Source: an uncultured delta proteobacterium (GTDB taxonomy: Bacteria > Myxococcota_A > Bradymonadia > REDH01). From it: a stretch of DNA of 6,181 nucleotides. Each line of letters opens with the position of its first letter. Position 1 is the first letter of the stretch. This document shows positions 1 to 6,181 of this stretch, one piece after another. The notes below the pieces were generated by a model, which was given only the letters and a program-made list of their open reading frames with translations, searched no databases and was not told the DNA's origin. Position numbers and translations under genes: made by a program. The stretch spans positions 1 through 6,181 of the forward strand of contig CAIWGR010000393.1 of NCBI GenBank assembly GCA_903912275.1, given 5' to 3'.

Positions 1-22
1 CGCTTGGGATGGGCTGGTTCAT
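1..22 (-). CDS. Candidate start of the next operon gene (5' end only; possibly threonine synthase)
   Basis: Only the first seven codons would be inside the window, reading MNQPIPS and then running off the edge. What supports it is position: its ATG (22-20) overlaps the TGA stop of thrB (21-19) in a classic ATGA four-base overlap, and an AGGA ribosome-binding motif lies nine bases upstream, inside the end of thrB. In thr operons of the thrA-thrB-thrC type the next gene encodes threonine synthase, which converts O-phosphohomoserine, the product of ThrB, to threonine. That identity is inferred from gene order only; seven residues cannot identify a family. The start could also be fortuitous. Confidence 0.45.
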
Positions 23-963
23 GCGAGCGGGTCCTGCACTTCGCGTGCGCCTCGGCCGTCGGCGGGAGAGACGACGGGGGTGGCGGCGAGGTTGTGGGCA
101 GCGAAGGTGGCGACCATGGCGGCAGCAGCGCGCTGCGCGGTGGCGCGGGTGTGGCAGAGTGCGAAGAGGGAGGGCCCGGAGCCGCTGATGGAGCTGGCGA
201 GGGCGCCCGCGGCCTGCGCTGCGTCGAGGGCGGCTGCGCCGCCGGGGATGAGGCCGAGTCGCGGCGTGGTGACGACGGGGTCGACAATGGAGGCCGCGAG
301 GAGGCCGAGGTCGCGGGTGTAACAGGCGGCGACGAAGGAGGCGATGTTGGCTGCGTTCTCGGTGCGGGCGCGGAGGGGGATCAGCTTGGGCAGGAGCTCG
401 CGGGCGGCGCGGGTGGAGACCTCGCAGTCGGGTGTCACGACGGCGACGAAGAGGTCGGGTGGGAGGGGCAGGCGGAGGATGTCGATGGGGTCGAGCGAGC
501 GGACGAGAACGAGGCCGCCGAGGAGGGCGGGCGCGGCGTTGTCGGCGTGGCGGCCGGAGACGGCCTCTTCTGCGTCGAGGACTGCGGCCACGAGTTCGGA
601 GCGCTTGAGCGGGGAGCCGAGGAGCAGGTTGACGGCGAGCGCGGCGGCGGCGGCGCTGGCGGCGGAGGAGCCTAGGCCGGAGCCGAGGGGCATGCCTTTG
701 TGGATGGTGAGGGCGATGCCTTCGGTGCGGTGGGCGAGGCGAAGGGTGCTGGTGGCCGCGATGGCGGCGGTGTTCTCCGCGGGGAGGAGCGAGAGACGGC
801 CCTTGTCGCCGAGGATGCGCTCGACGGTGACGCCCGGCTCTGCGGCGAGGCGGGCGGTGACGGTGTCGCCGATGCCCTCGATGGCGAGGCCGAGGAGGTC
901 GAAGCCGGGGCCGAGGTTGGAGACGGTGGCCGGCGCGAAGCAGGTGCGGGAGGCGGCGCGCAT
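19..963 (-). CDS. thrB: Homoserine kinase (ThrB), GHMP kinase family
   Basis: This 314-residue cytosolic enzyme phosphorylates L-homoserine with ATP to give O-phospho-L-homoserine, the fourth step from aspartate to threonine. The length is close to the roughly 310 residues of E. coli ThrB. The N-terminal motif PATVSNLGPGFDLLG lies at residues 11-25. The GHMP ATP-binding loop PLGSGLGSSAAS is at 92-103. A substrate-site segment GRHADNAAPALLGG (137-150) matches the HxDNxAP region of the family, and the C-terminal glycine motif SISGSGPSLFALC is at 258-270. All hallmark elements are intact. The ATG at 963 begins two bases after the TGA of thrA and has a GAGG motif six bases upstream, so the start is well supported and translation is probably coupled to thrA. 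No promoter fits between the two genes. The identification is firm; galactokinase or mevalonate kinase relatives are excluded by the close match to ThrB motifs and by the neighbour. Confidence 0.96.
   Translation of the reverse strand: MRAASRTCFAPATVSNLGPGFDLLGLAIEGIGDTVTARLAAEPGVTVERILGDKGRLSLLPAENTAAIAATSTLRLAHRTEGIALTIHKGMPLGSGLGSSAASAAAAALAVNLLLGSPLKRSELVAAVLDAEEAVSGRHADNAAPALLGGLVLVRSLDPIDILRLPLPPDLFVAVVTPDCEVSTRAARELLPKLIPLRARTENAANIASFVAACYTRDLGLLAASIVDPVVTTPRLGLIPGGAAALDAAQAAGALASSISGSGPSLFALCHTRATAQRAAAAMVATFAAHNLAATPVVSPADGRGAREVQDPLA
32..35 (-). promoter_or_regulatory. Possible ribosome-binding site for the gene after thrB
   Basis: On the minus strand this reads AGGA (within GCAGGA), nine bases before the ATG at 22-20. 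It sits within the last codons of thrB, as expected for a translationally coupled downstream gene. It is a short motif in GC-rich coding DNA, so chance occurrence is possible. Confidence 0.35.
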
Positions 964-965
964 GG

Positions 966-3482
966 TCAGCCTCGCTCGGCGATGATGCGGAGGATGTCGC
1001 TGAGGACGCCCATGGCGGTGACCTGGACGCCTGCGCCGGGGCCGGTGACGACGAGCGGGCGCTGATCGTAGCGCTCGGAGGCGATGACGATCATGTTGTC
1101 GGTGCGGGCGAGGCGGGCGAGCGGGGCGTCGAGGGGGAGCGACTGGGGGCCGACGCGGATGCGGCCGGGCTCGACGCTGGCGACGAAACGGATGACCTCG
1201 CCGCGTTCGCGGGCAGCGGCGAGCCGGGCGGCGATGGGGGCGTCGAAGGCCTTGAGGCGCTCGAGGAGGACGGGGAGGGGGAGGCCTGCGAGAGAGGCGT
1301 CGACCCAGCCCTCCTGCTCGATCTCGATGTGGCCCGGTGAGAGGCCGCCGATGCGGGAGATGATGATGGCCTTTCGGACCACGTCGTCGCCGGTGAGGTC
1401 GGCGACGGGGTCGGGTTCGGTGTAGCCACCGGCCTCGGCGTCGCGGACCGCCTCGGAGAAGGGCTGGCCGGACTCGAGGCGCTCCATGAGGAAGGCGAGC
1501 GTGCCGGAGAGGGAGCCGTCGACGCGGTGAATGCGGTCGCCTGTGGCGAGGAGCATCTCGAGGGTGTCGATGACGGGGAGACCGGCGCCGACGGTGGCCT
1601 CTGCGCGGAGGATGCGGCCGCCTGTGCGCTGGAGCTCGCGCATGGCGTTGTAGCGTTCGGGCGGCGTCGCCAACGGCTTCTTGTTGGCGGTGACGACGTC
1701 GCAGCCTTCGGCGAAGGCGATGTCGTAGAGGTCTGCGGCGACCGCGGCGTCGGAGAGGTCGACGAGGGTGGGGTGGGAGAGGCGGTAGCGTAGCGAGGCG
1801 CGTAGGAGGTCGCGCGGGTCGCTAGAGGCTGTCGCGCCGGCGAGGTCGGTGATGGGGCCGCCTGCAGCCTTGACGCGAAGCAGGTCGGCGATGCTGGTTG
1901 GGTCGAGACCGGAGGGTTGGAGGAGGTAGCCGGAGCGGTCTCCGACGGCGACGAGGCGGGGGATGAGGCCGTAGCGTGCGCGGATGGTGGGGGCGTGGCG
2001 GTCGAGGTTCTCGACGAGGGCGCGGGCGATTTTGCCGACCCCGAAAAGGATGATGTCGAGGTGGCCGCCGGCGTCTTTGCCGGTGTCGAGGCGGTGGAGT
2101 TCGAAGGCCCGGTGGAGGGCGCGGGTGGCGGCGGGGATCTCGGTCTCGCGGATGACCACGGAGATGTTGAGCTCCGATGAGGCCTGCGCGATGGCGATGA
2201 GGCTGACGCCCTGCTTGGCGAGGGCGGTCATGACGCGTGCGGCGACGCCCGTGGTGTGTGCCATACCGAGTCCGACGACGGCGAGGATGCCGCAGTCGGG
2301 GAGGATGGTGATGTCGTCGATGGAGCCCTCGGCGAGTTCGATGCGGAGCTCCTGCTTGAGGGCGGTCTCCGCGGAGGCGACCTCGGCGGTCGGGATGGCG
2401 AAGCAGATGGAGGCTTCGGAGCTGGACTGGCAGATGAGGGTGACGCTGATTTCGTGGCGGGCGAGGGCGCCGAAGATGCGTGCGGCGATGCCGGGGACGC
2501 CGGCCATACCGCGGCCTTCGACATTGACGATGGCCTGTCCGGGGACGGCGCTGATGGCCTTGACCGGGTGGGATCCGATGAGCTGGTTGCGGTCGACGAG
2601 GGTGCCTTCGAGGTGGGGTTCGAAAGAGCTCTTGATCCAGACGCGGGCGTCGGTTCCGCTGACGGGCTGGATGGTGCGCTGGTGCAGGACTTTGGCGCCG
2701 TAGAAAGAGAGCTCGGCGGCCTCGCGATGGTGGAGCTGGGGGATGGCGAGCGCCTCGGGGACGATGCGGGGGTTGGCGGTGAAGACGCCGGGGACGTCGG
2801 TCCAGATGATGATGTCGGCGGCTTCGAGTGCGGCACCGATGAGGGTGGCGGAGAAGTCGCTGCCGCCGCGGCCGAGCGTGGTGGTGTGTCCTTCCGCGGA
2901 GCAGCCGATGAAGCCGGTGACGACGGGGATGGTGCCAGCGTCGAGGTGGGGCGTGAGGGCGCGGCGGACGCGGCCTGCGGTGATGTGGGGGATGGGGCTC
3001 GCCTGGGTGAAGCGGGCGTCGGTCTCGAGGAAGGTGTCGGCGCTGAAGGGAAGGGCCGAGCGGCCGGCGCTTTCGAGCGCAAGCGCGAGCAGTTCGGTGG
3101 CGAGCTTTTCGCCGACGGAGACGATGCGGTCCTTGGAGCGCGGGCTTGCCTCCCCGAGCGCGACGATGGCCTCGATGAGGTGGGTGAGTTCGTCGCAGAG
3201 GAGGGCGACGCGGGCGCCCGTTTGACTGCTGGCATCGTTGAGGGCGGTGAGGGTCTCGTGGTGTCGGAGCGTGATGGCTTCGACCTCTGCGCGGGCCTCG
3301 TCGGCGCGGCCGTCGGCGGCGGCGGAGATGGCGCGGAGGAGGGCGTCTGTGGTGCCGCTCATGGCGGAGGTGACGACGAGGGCAGGTTGCTGCGAGGCGG
3401 CGATGATGGCGGCTGCAGCGGTGATCCGCTCTGCTGAGCCAACGCTGGTTCCGCCGAACTTGTGGATGGTGAGATTGCGCAT
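966..3482 (-). CDS. thrA: Bifunctional aspartokinase/homoserine dehydrogenase (ThrA type)
   Basis: An 838-residue cytosolic fusion enzyme (E. coli ThrA is 820). The N-terminal half phosphorylates aspartate; the C-terminal half reduces aspartate semialdehyde to homoserine with NAD(P)H. Aspartokinase motifs: KFGGTSV at 8-14, SVGEKLAT at 122-129, TTLGRGGSDFSA at 201-212, WTDVPGVFTANPR at 227-239 and SFYGAKVLH at 259-267. Two ACT domains follow at about 314-385 and 395-455, each with a Q-x-S-S-E segment (Gln352 and Gln433). The dehydrogenase begins with a Rossmann motif GVGKIA at 481-486, then VVTANKKPLA (596-605), VGAGLPVIDTLEMLL (631-645) and GYTEPDP (686-692). Glu689, Asp700 and Lys704 align with the catalytic-region Glu208, Asp219 and Lys223 of yeast homoserine dehydrogenase. 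The reading frame stays open for about 800 codons upstream, but homology begins exactly at MRNLTIHKFGG, and GAGG five bases before that ATG supports this start. The Rossmann motif is GxGxxA rather than the GxGxxG of E. coli. The two glutamines suggest threonine feedback inhibition, making ThrA more likely than the MetL type. Confidence 0.96.
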   Translation of the reverse strand: MRNLTIHKFGGTSVGSAERITAAAAIIAASQQPALVVTSAMSGTTDALLRAISAAADGRADEARAEVEAITLRHHETLTALNDASSQTGARVALLCDELTHLIEAIVALGEASPRSKDRIVSVGEKLATELLALALESAGRSALPFSADTFLETDARFTQASPIPHITAGRVRRALTPHLDAGTIPVVTGFIGCSAEGHTTTLGRGGSDFSATLIGAALEAADIIIWTDVPGVFTANPRIVPEALAIPQLHHREAAELSFYGAKVLHQRTIQPVSGTDARVWIKSSFEPHLEGTLVDRNQLIGSHPVKAISAVPGQAIVNVEGRGMAGVPGIAARIFGALARHEISVTLICQSSSEASICFAIPTAEVASAETALKQELRIELAEGSIDDITILPDCGILAVVGLGMAHTTGVAARVMTALAKQGVSLIAIAQASSELNISVVIRETEIPAATRALHRAFELHRLDTGKDAGGHLDIILFGVGKIARALVENLDRHAPTIRARYGLIPRLVAVGDRSGYLLQPSGLDPTSIADLLRVKAAGGPITDLAGATASSDPRDLLRASLRYRLSHPTLVDLSDAAVAADLYDIAFAEGCDVVTANKKPLATPPERYNAMRELQRTGGRILRAEATVGAGLPVIDTLEMLLATGDRIHRVDGSLSGTLAFLMERLESGQPFSEAVRDAEAGGYTEPDPVADLTGDDVVRKAIIISRIGGLSPGHIEIEQEGWVDASLAGLPLPVLLERLKAFDAPIAARLAAARERGEVIRFVASVEPGRIRVGPQSLPLDAPLARLARTDNMIVIASERYDQRPLVVTGPGAGVQVTAMGVLSDILRIIAERG
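970..973 (-). promoter_or_regulatory. Ribosome-binding site of thrB, inside the end of thrA
   Basis: The minus strand reads GAGG, then CTGACC, then the ATG of thrB, giving a spacing of six bases. The motif overlaps the final codons of thrA, and the thrA TGA lies between it and the thrB start. This arrangement favours reinitiation by ribosomes finishing thrA and fixes the thrB start. Confidence 0.65.
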
Positions 3483-3544
3483 GAAATCCTCGGGTTGGAG
3501 AACAGGCGGGCTACCAGAGTCGCGGCGGTGAGGCCAAGAGCGAA
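3483..3544. other. 62-bp gap between the histidine kinase gene and thrA
   Basis: Apart from the thrA ribosome-binding site I see no feature here. There is no strong inverted repeat followed by a T-run on the minus strand, so no intrinsic terminator for the kinase gene. There is no convincing -35/-10 pair, and no room for an E. coli style thr leader peptide with an attenuator. Either thrA is transcribed by read-through from the kinase gene, or its promoter lies inside the 3' end of that gene; the sequence does not decide. Confidence 0.6.
3488..3491 (-). promoter_or_regulatory. Ribosome-binding site that decides the thrA start
   Basis: The minus strand reads CCCGAGG, then ATTTC, then the ATG at 3482. 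The GAGG core with five-base spacing picks this ATG out of a frame that otherwise remains open far upstream, and it agrees with the point where aspartokinase similarity begins. Confidence 0.7.
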
Positions 3545-6181
3545 CTATGTGTGTGTCATCACCGGGATGCGGACGGTGAAGGTGGCGCCTTCGCCGAGTG
3601 TGCTGGCAACCTCGATGGAGCCGCCGGCGTTGTTGACGATCTGGAAGGCGATGGAGAGGCCGATGCCCATGCCTTTGCCCGTCTCCTTGGTGGAGAAGAA
3701 GGGGGTGAAGATGCGGGACATGTGTTCGCGGTTGATGCCGGGGCCGTTGTCGCGGATGACAATGGCGATGTCGTCCTTCTCGCGGCGGGCGGAGATCCAG
3801 ACGTCGCCCCGTTCGCCGATGGCTTCGACGGCGTTCTGGATAAGGTTGCGGCAGACGAGGTGGAGCTCTTCGGGGCGGACGCGGAGGAGGGCATCGCCGG
3901 CGGTGAGATCGGGGTGGAGTGTGACGCCATCGTGCGGCCTGTGGATGAGCCGGAGGACGTCTTGGAGGGAGTCGTCGATGGAGAAGGTGACGGGCTCGGG
4001 GCTGTAGCCGGCGCGTGCGTAACGGCGGACGAGATCGACGATCTGTGAGATGCGTTCCACACCCTGGTCGGCGATGGTGGTGGAGCGGCCGAGCCGGTTG
4101 CGGATGGCGTCGATGCGCTTGGTCTTGTCTTCGTCGGAGAGGGCTGGGTCTGCGATGATGCGGAGCAGCTTTTCGATGTTCTCTGTGACGATGGTGTTGG
4201 CGTTTTTGATGTAGGCGAGCGGGTTGTGGATCTCGTGCGCGAGGCTGGCGGAGATGAGCTCGAGGCTCTGCACCTGTGCGCGGATGATGTTGCCGACCTG
4301 GCGTCCGCGGCGCTTGAGCTGGGCGTTGACGGCGGCGCGCACTTCGCGGGTGCTGAAGGGCTTGGAGAGGTAGAGGTCTGCGCCGGCCTCTGCGGCCGCG
4401 AGACGGTTTTCCACATCGCCTTTGGCGGTGAGCATGATGATGGGGATGTCTGCGGTGCGGCTCTCGGCGCGCAGGGTTCGGATGAGGGTGAGGCCGTCGA
4501 CCTCGGGCATCATGAAGTCGGTAAGGATGACGTCGGGCTCTTCGCGGAGGGCGAGTTCGATGCCCTGGCGGCCATCCTTGGCGACATAGACGGAGTGTTC
4601 GACGGAGAGTTCGAGGTTGAGGAGGCGGAGGATGTCGGGGTTGTCTTCGACGATGAGGACCTTGCTGGTCTTGCCCTCGTCGTCGGAGCGGGGGACGGCG
4701 CGGCGTTCGGTGGCCTCGTCGATGCCTTGGAACTTGTAGTCCAGGCGCTCGGTGAGGTGGCGCGCCCACTCCGCAGGCCCTGCATCGTCGCCTCGGATGG
4801 CGGCGCCGGCGGGGGCGGCCTTCTTGCGTCGGTCCATGAGATTGGGGTCGTAGTGGTCGCGCCCGCGCCGGAGGCTGAGGGTGAAGACGGAGCCCTGGCC
4901 AGGTTCGCTTGTGACGGAGATGTCGCCGCCGTGGAGGCGGGCGAGTTCTCGTGCGAAGGCGAGGCCGATTCCCGTGCCGCCGAACTGGCGATGGATGGAG
5001 CCGTCGGCCTGGGTGAAGCGCTCGAAGACCCGTTCGAGTGCCTCGGGTGCGATGCCAATGCCGTTGTCTTTGACGCGGACGAAGGCGTGGGTCGGAGTGC
5101 AGTCGATGGTGACTTGGACGTGGCCGGCGATGGGTGTGAATTTGAGGGCGTTGTCGACAAGGTTGACGACGATGCGCTCGAGCTTCTCGTGGTCGAGGTG
5201 CATGGTGCCTGGGTCTTCCGTGACCACGAAGGAGAGGGTGATCTCCTTTCGGGCGGCCATGTCGGCTGCGTAGCCGGTGATCTGTCGGACGAAGGCGGGG
5301 AGGTCGGTTTCGTCGATGCGAAGGCGGGCGAAGCCCTCTTCGAGTTTGGAGAAGTCGAGGAGGTCGTTGATGAGCTTGAGGAGCTTGAGGCCGTTGCGCC
5401 AGACGTCCTTGAGCGTGGGGGCAAGGTGGGCCGGGACGACCCCGCGGGCTCCGTCGTTCGCCGACTCGACGGGGGCGAGGATCATGGTGAGCGGGGTGCG
5501 GAGTTCGTGTGTGATGTTGGCGAAGAACTGGGACTTCATCCGGTCGAGTTGCTTGAGCTTCTCGTTGGCCTGTTCGGCCTCGGTGCGTGCGAGGTCGAGG
5601 CTGCGGTTGGTGAGGAACTGCCGCATCTGGAGGCGGAGTTTCTGGTTGCAGGAGACGACGGTGATGAAGCCGAAGGAAATGAGGAAGAACTGGTTGTTGA
5701 TGGCCGAAGCCGGCGACGCGATGTGGATGGCGCCAGTGAGGGCTGGGGCGATGTAGATGATGTAGCTGAGGACGGGGACAAGCGCGGCCTTGGCCAGCGG
5801 CATGAGCTGGAAGTGACCGAAGCCGAGGTAGATGAGGACCATGCCCGCGTAGTAGGGCGAGTCGAGGCCTCCATCGAACCAGCACATGGTGGCGATGACG
5901 GTGGTGAGGGAGACATGGAATGCGATGGAGATCGCCTCGATGTGCCGCGCGACAAAGGGGCTCTGCGAGCGGCAGGCGAGCGCGGTTGCGAGCGCGACGA
6001 CGCTGCCTGCGAGGCGCAGGAACATGAAGATGCGGAAATAGTCAGGGAGGACCACCCAGTCGAGGACGCCGAAGCAGGGGATGAGGAAGAAGGCGAGCCA
6101 GGCCTCGATGCGTAGCGCGTTTTTGGTCAGTTCCCGCGACGCGCGCCGAAACTCCTCCTGCTCCTCGTCGGTGAGACTGAG
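3545..6181 (-). CDS. Membrane hybrid sensor kinase, kinase-receiver-kinase architecture (5' end outside the window)
   Basis: The frame is open to the window edge: 878 residues are visible and the true start lies beyond it. A GTG at 6055 would give 836 residues but would cut off a clear hydrophobic helix just upstream, so I do not take it as the start. Residues below count from the window edge. After a charged stretch (1-26) come about six membrane helices (near 27-45, 50-70, 79-102, 108-128, 130-152, 161-178) with a short GGLDSPYYAG loop at 104-113. A likely coiled coil (190-218) leads to kinase core 1: H-box FANITHELRTP with His225, N-box Asn340/Asn344, G1 DNGIG (372-376), G2 GGTGIGL (401-407). 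A linker (439-505) precedes a receiver (506-624) with Glu512/Asp513, phospho-acceptor Asp555, Thr585 and Lys607. Kinase core 2 follows: LAHEIHNPLAYI with His649, N-box Asn779/Asn783, DNGPG (811-815), GKGMGIGL (835-842), ending MTHT. All catalytic motifs are intact. It should autophosphorylate and relay phosphate at the inner membrane in response to an unknown signal. No DNA-binding, Hpt, PAS or HAMP domain is seen. The partner regulator is not in this window. Confidence 0.93.
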   Translation of the reverse strand, partial: LSLTDEEQEEFRRASRELTKNALRIEAWLAFFLIPCFGVLDWVVLPDYFRIFMFLRLAGSVVALATALACRSQSPFVARHIEAISIAFHVSLTTVIATMCWFDGGLDSPYYAGMVLIYLGFGHFQLMPLAKAALVPVLSYIIYIAPALTGAIHIASPASAINNQFFLISFGFITVVSCNQKLRLQMRQFLTNRSLDLARTEAEQANEKLKQLDRMKSQFFANITHELRTPLTMILAPVESANDGARGVVPAHLAPTLKDVWRNGLKLLKLINDLLDFSKLEEGFARLRIDETDLPAFVRQITGYAADMAARKEITLSFVVTEDPGTMHLDHEKLERIVVNLVDNALKFTPIAGHVQVTIDCTPTHAFVRVKDNGIGIAPEALERVFERFTQADGSIHRQFGGTGIGLAFARELARLHGGDISVTSEPGQGSVFTLSLRRGRDHYDPNLMDRRKKAAPAGAAIRGDDAGPAEWARHLTERLDYKFQGIDEATERRAVPRSDDEGKTSKVLIVEDNPDILRLLNLELSVEHSVYVAKDGRQGIELALREEPDVILTDFMMPEVDGLTLIRTLRAESRTADIPIIMLTAKGDVENRLAAAEAGADLYLSKPFSTREVRAAVNAQLKRRGRQVGNIIRAQVQSLELISASLAHEIHNPLAYIKNANTIVTENIEKLLRIIADPALSDEDKTKRIDAIRNRLGRSTTIADQGVERISQIVDLVRRYARAGYSPEPVTFSIDDSLQDVLRLIHRPHDGVTLHPDLTAGDALLRVRPEELHLVCRNLIQNAVEAIGERGDVWISARREKDDIAIVIRDNGPGINREHMSRIFTPFFSTKETGKGMGIGLSIAFQIVNNAGGSIEVASTLGEGATFTVRIPVMTHT

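Noticed and set aside
4..985. Overlapping plus-strand open frames opposite thrB
   Set aside because: They are glycine/glutamate-rich or arginine/alanine-rich with no domain signal; thrB accounts for the region.
2256..3437. Plus-strand open frame of 393 codons opposite the aspartokinase half of thrA
   Set aside because: It has the same acidic, glycine-rich shadow composition and is fully covered by the well-supported thrA gene.
3483..3544. A possible -35/-10 promoter (TTGGCC and TGGTAG) before thrA
   Set aside because: The spacing is only 15 bases and both elements match consensus poorly; it is not distinguishable from chance.
3483..5885. In-frame open extension of about 800 codons upstream of thrA on the minus strand, running through the kinase gene
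   Set aside because: The translation is arginine-, proline- and histidine-rich with no recognisable domain, as expected from an off-frame reading of GC-rich DNA. The overlapping frame encodes a fully motif-bearing kinase, and thrA has its own ribosome-binding site and homology start at 3482.
3545..6055. Taking GTG at 6055 as the start of the kinase gene
   Set aside because: The 42 codons between there and the window edge are open and encode a charged helix followed by a clear membrane helix (AWLAFFLIPCFGVLDWVV), so the gene most likely begins outside the window.
4226..6115. Long plus-strand open frame of 629 codons opposite the kinase
   Set aside because: It is dominated by Glu, Gly, Ala, Val and Asp, the typical antisense shadow of a GC-rich gene, with no motif of its own.

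Overview
The window is a compact, GC-rich stretch of bacterial chromosome in which every supportable gene lies on the minus strand. Read in the direction of transcription (high to low coordinates) the order is: a large membrane-bound hybrid histidine kinase whose 5' end is cut by the window edge (6181 to 3545), a bifunctional aspartokinase/homoserine dehydrogenase of the ThrA type (3482 to 966), homoserine kinase ThrB (963 to 19), and probably the first seven codons of another gene (22 to 1). There are no RNA genes, mobile elements, CRISPR arrays, obvious repeats or terminators, and no stretch longer than 62 bp without a gene.

The thrA-thrB pair is a textbook piece of the aspartate-family pathway. 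ThrA phosphorylates aspartate and later reduces aspartate semialdehyde to homoserine; ThrB phosphorylates homoserine for threonine synthase. The stop of thrA and the start of thrB are 2 bp apart, and thrB ends in an ATGA overlap with the candidate next gene, so the pathway genes look translationally coupled. Glutamines in both ACT domains of ThrA match the positions known to bind threonine in plant AK-HSDH, which points to threonine feedback on the enzyme. No threonine/isoleucine leader peptide or attenuator is visible in the 62 bp before thrA.

The histidine kinase is the most unusual element. One polypeptide carries a six-helix membrane module, a complete kinase core, a receiver domain with an intact phospho-acceptor aspartate, and then a second complete kinase core of the HEIxNPL type. 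It has no DNA-binding or Hpt domain. It lies 62 bp upstream of thrA on the same strand with no visible terminator between them, so read-through into the threonine genes is possible, but a functional link is not shown.

The organism is likely a high-GC Gram-negative bacterium. A fused AK-HSDH next to thrB, together with this style of six-helix hybrid kinase, would fit Acidobacteriota or a similar soil lineage, but this is a low-confidence guess from general familiarity. I see nothing that amounts to a wholly new biological system; the double-kinase protein and its position are the items that deserve a second look.
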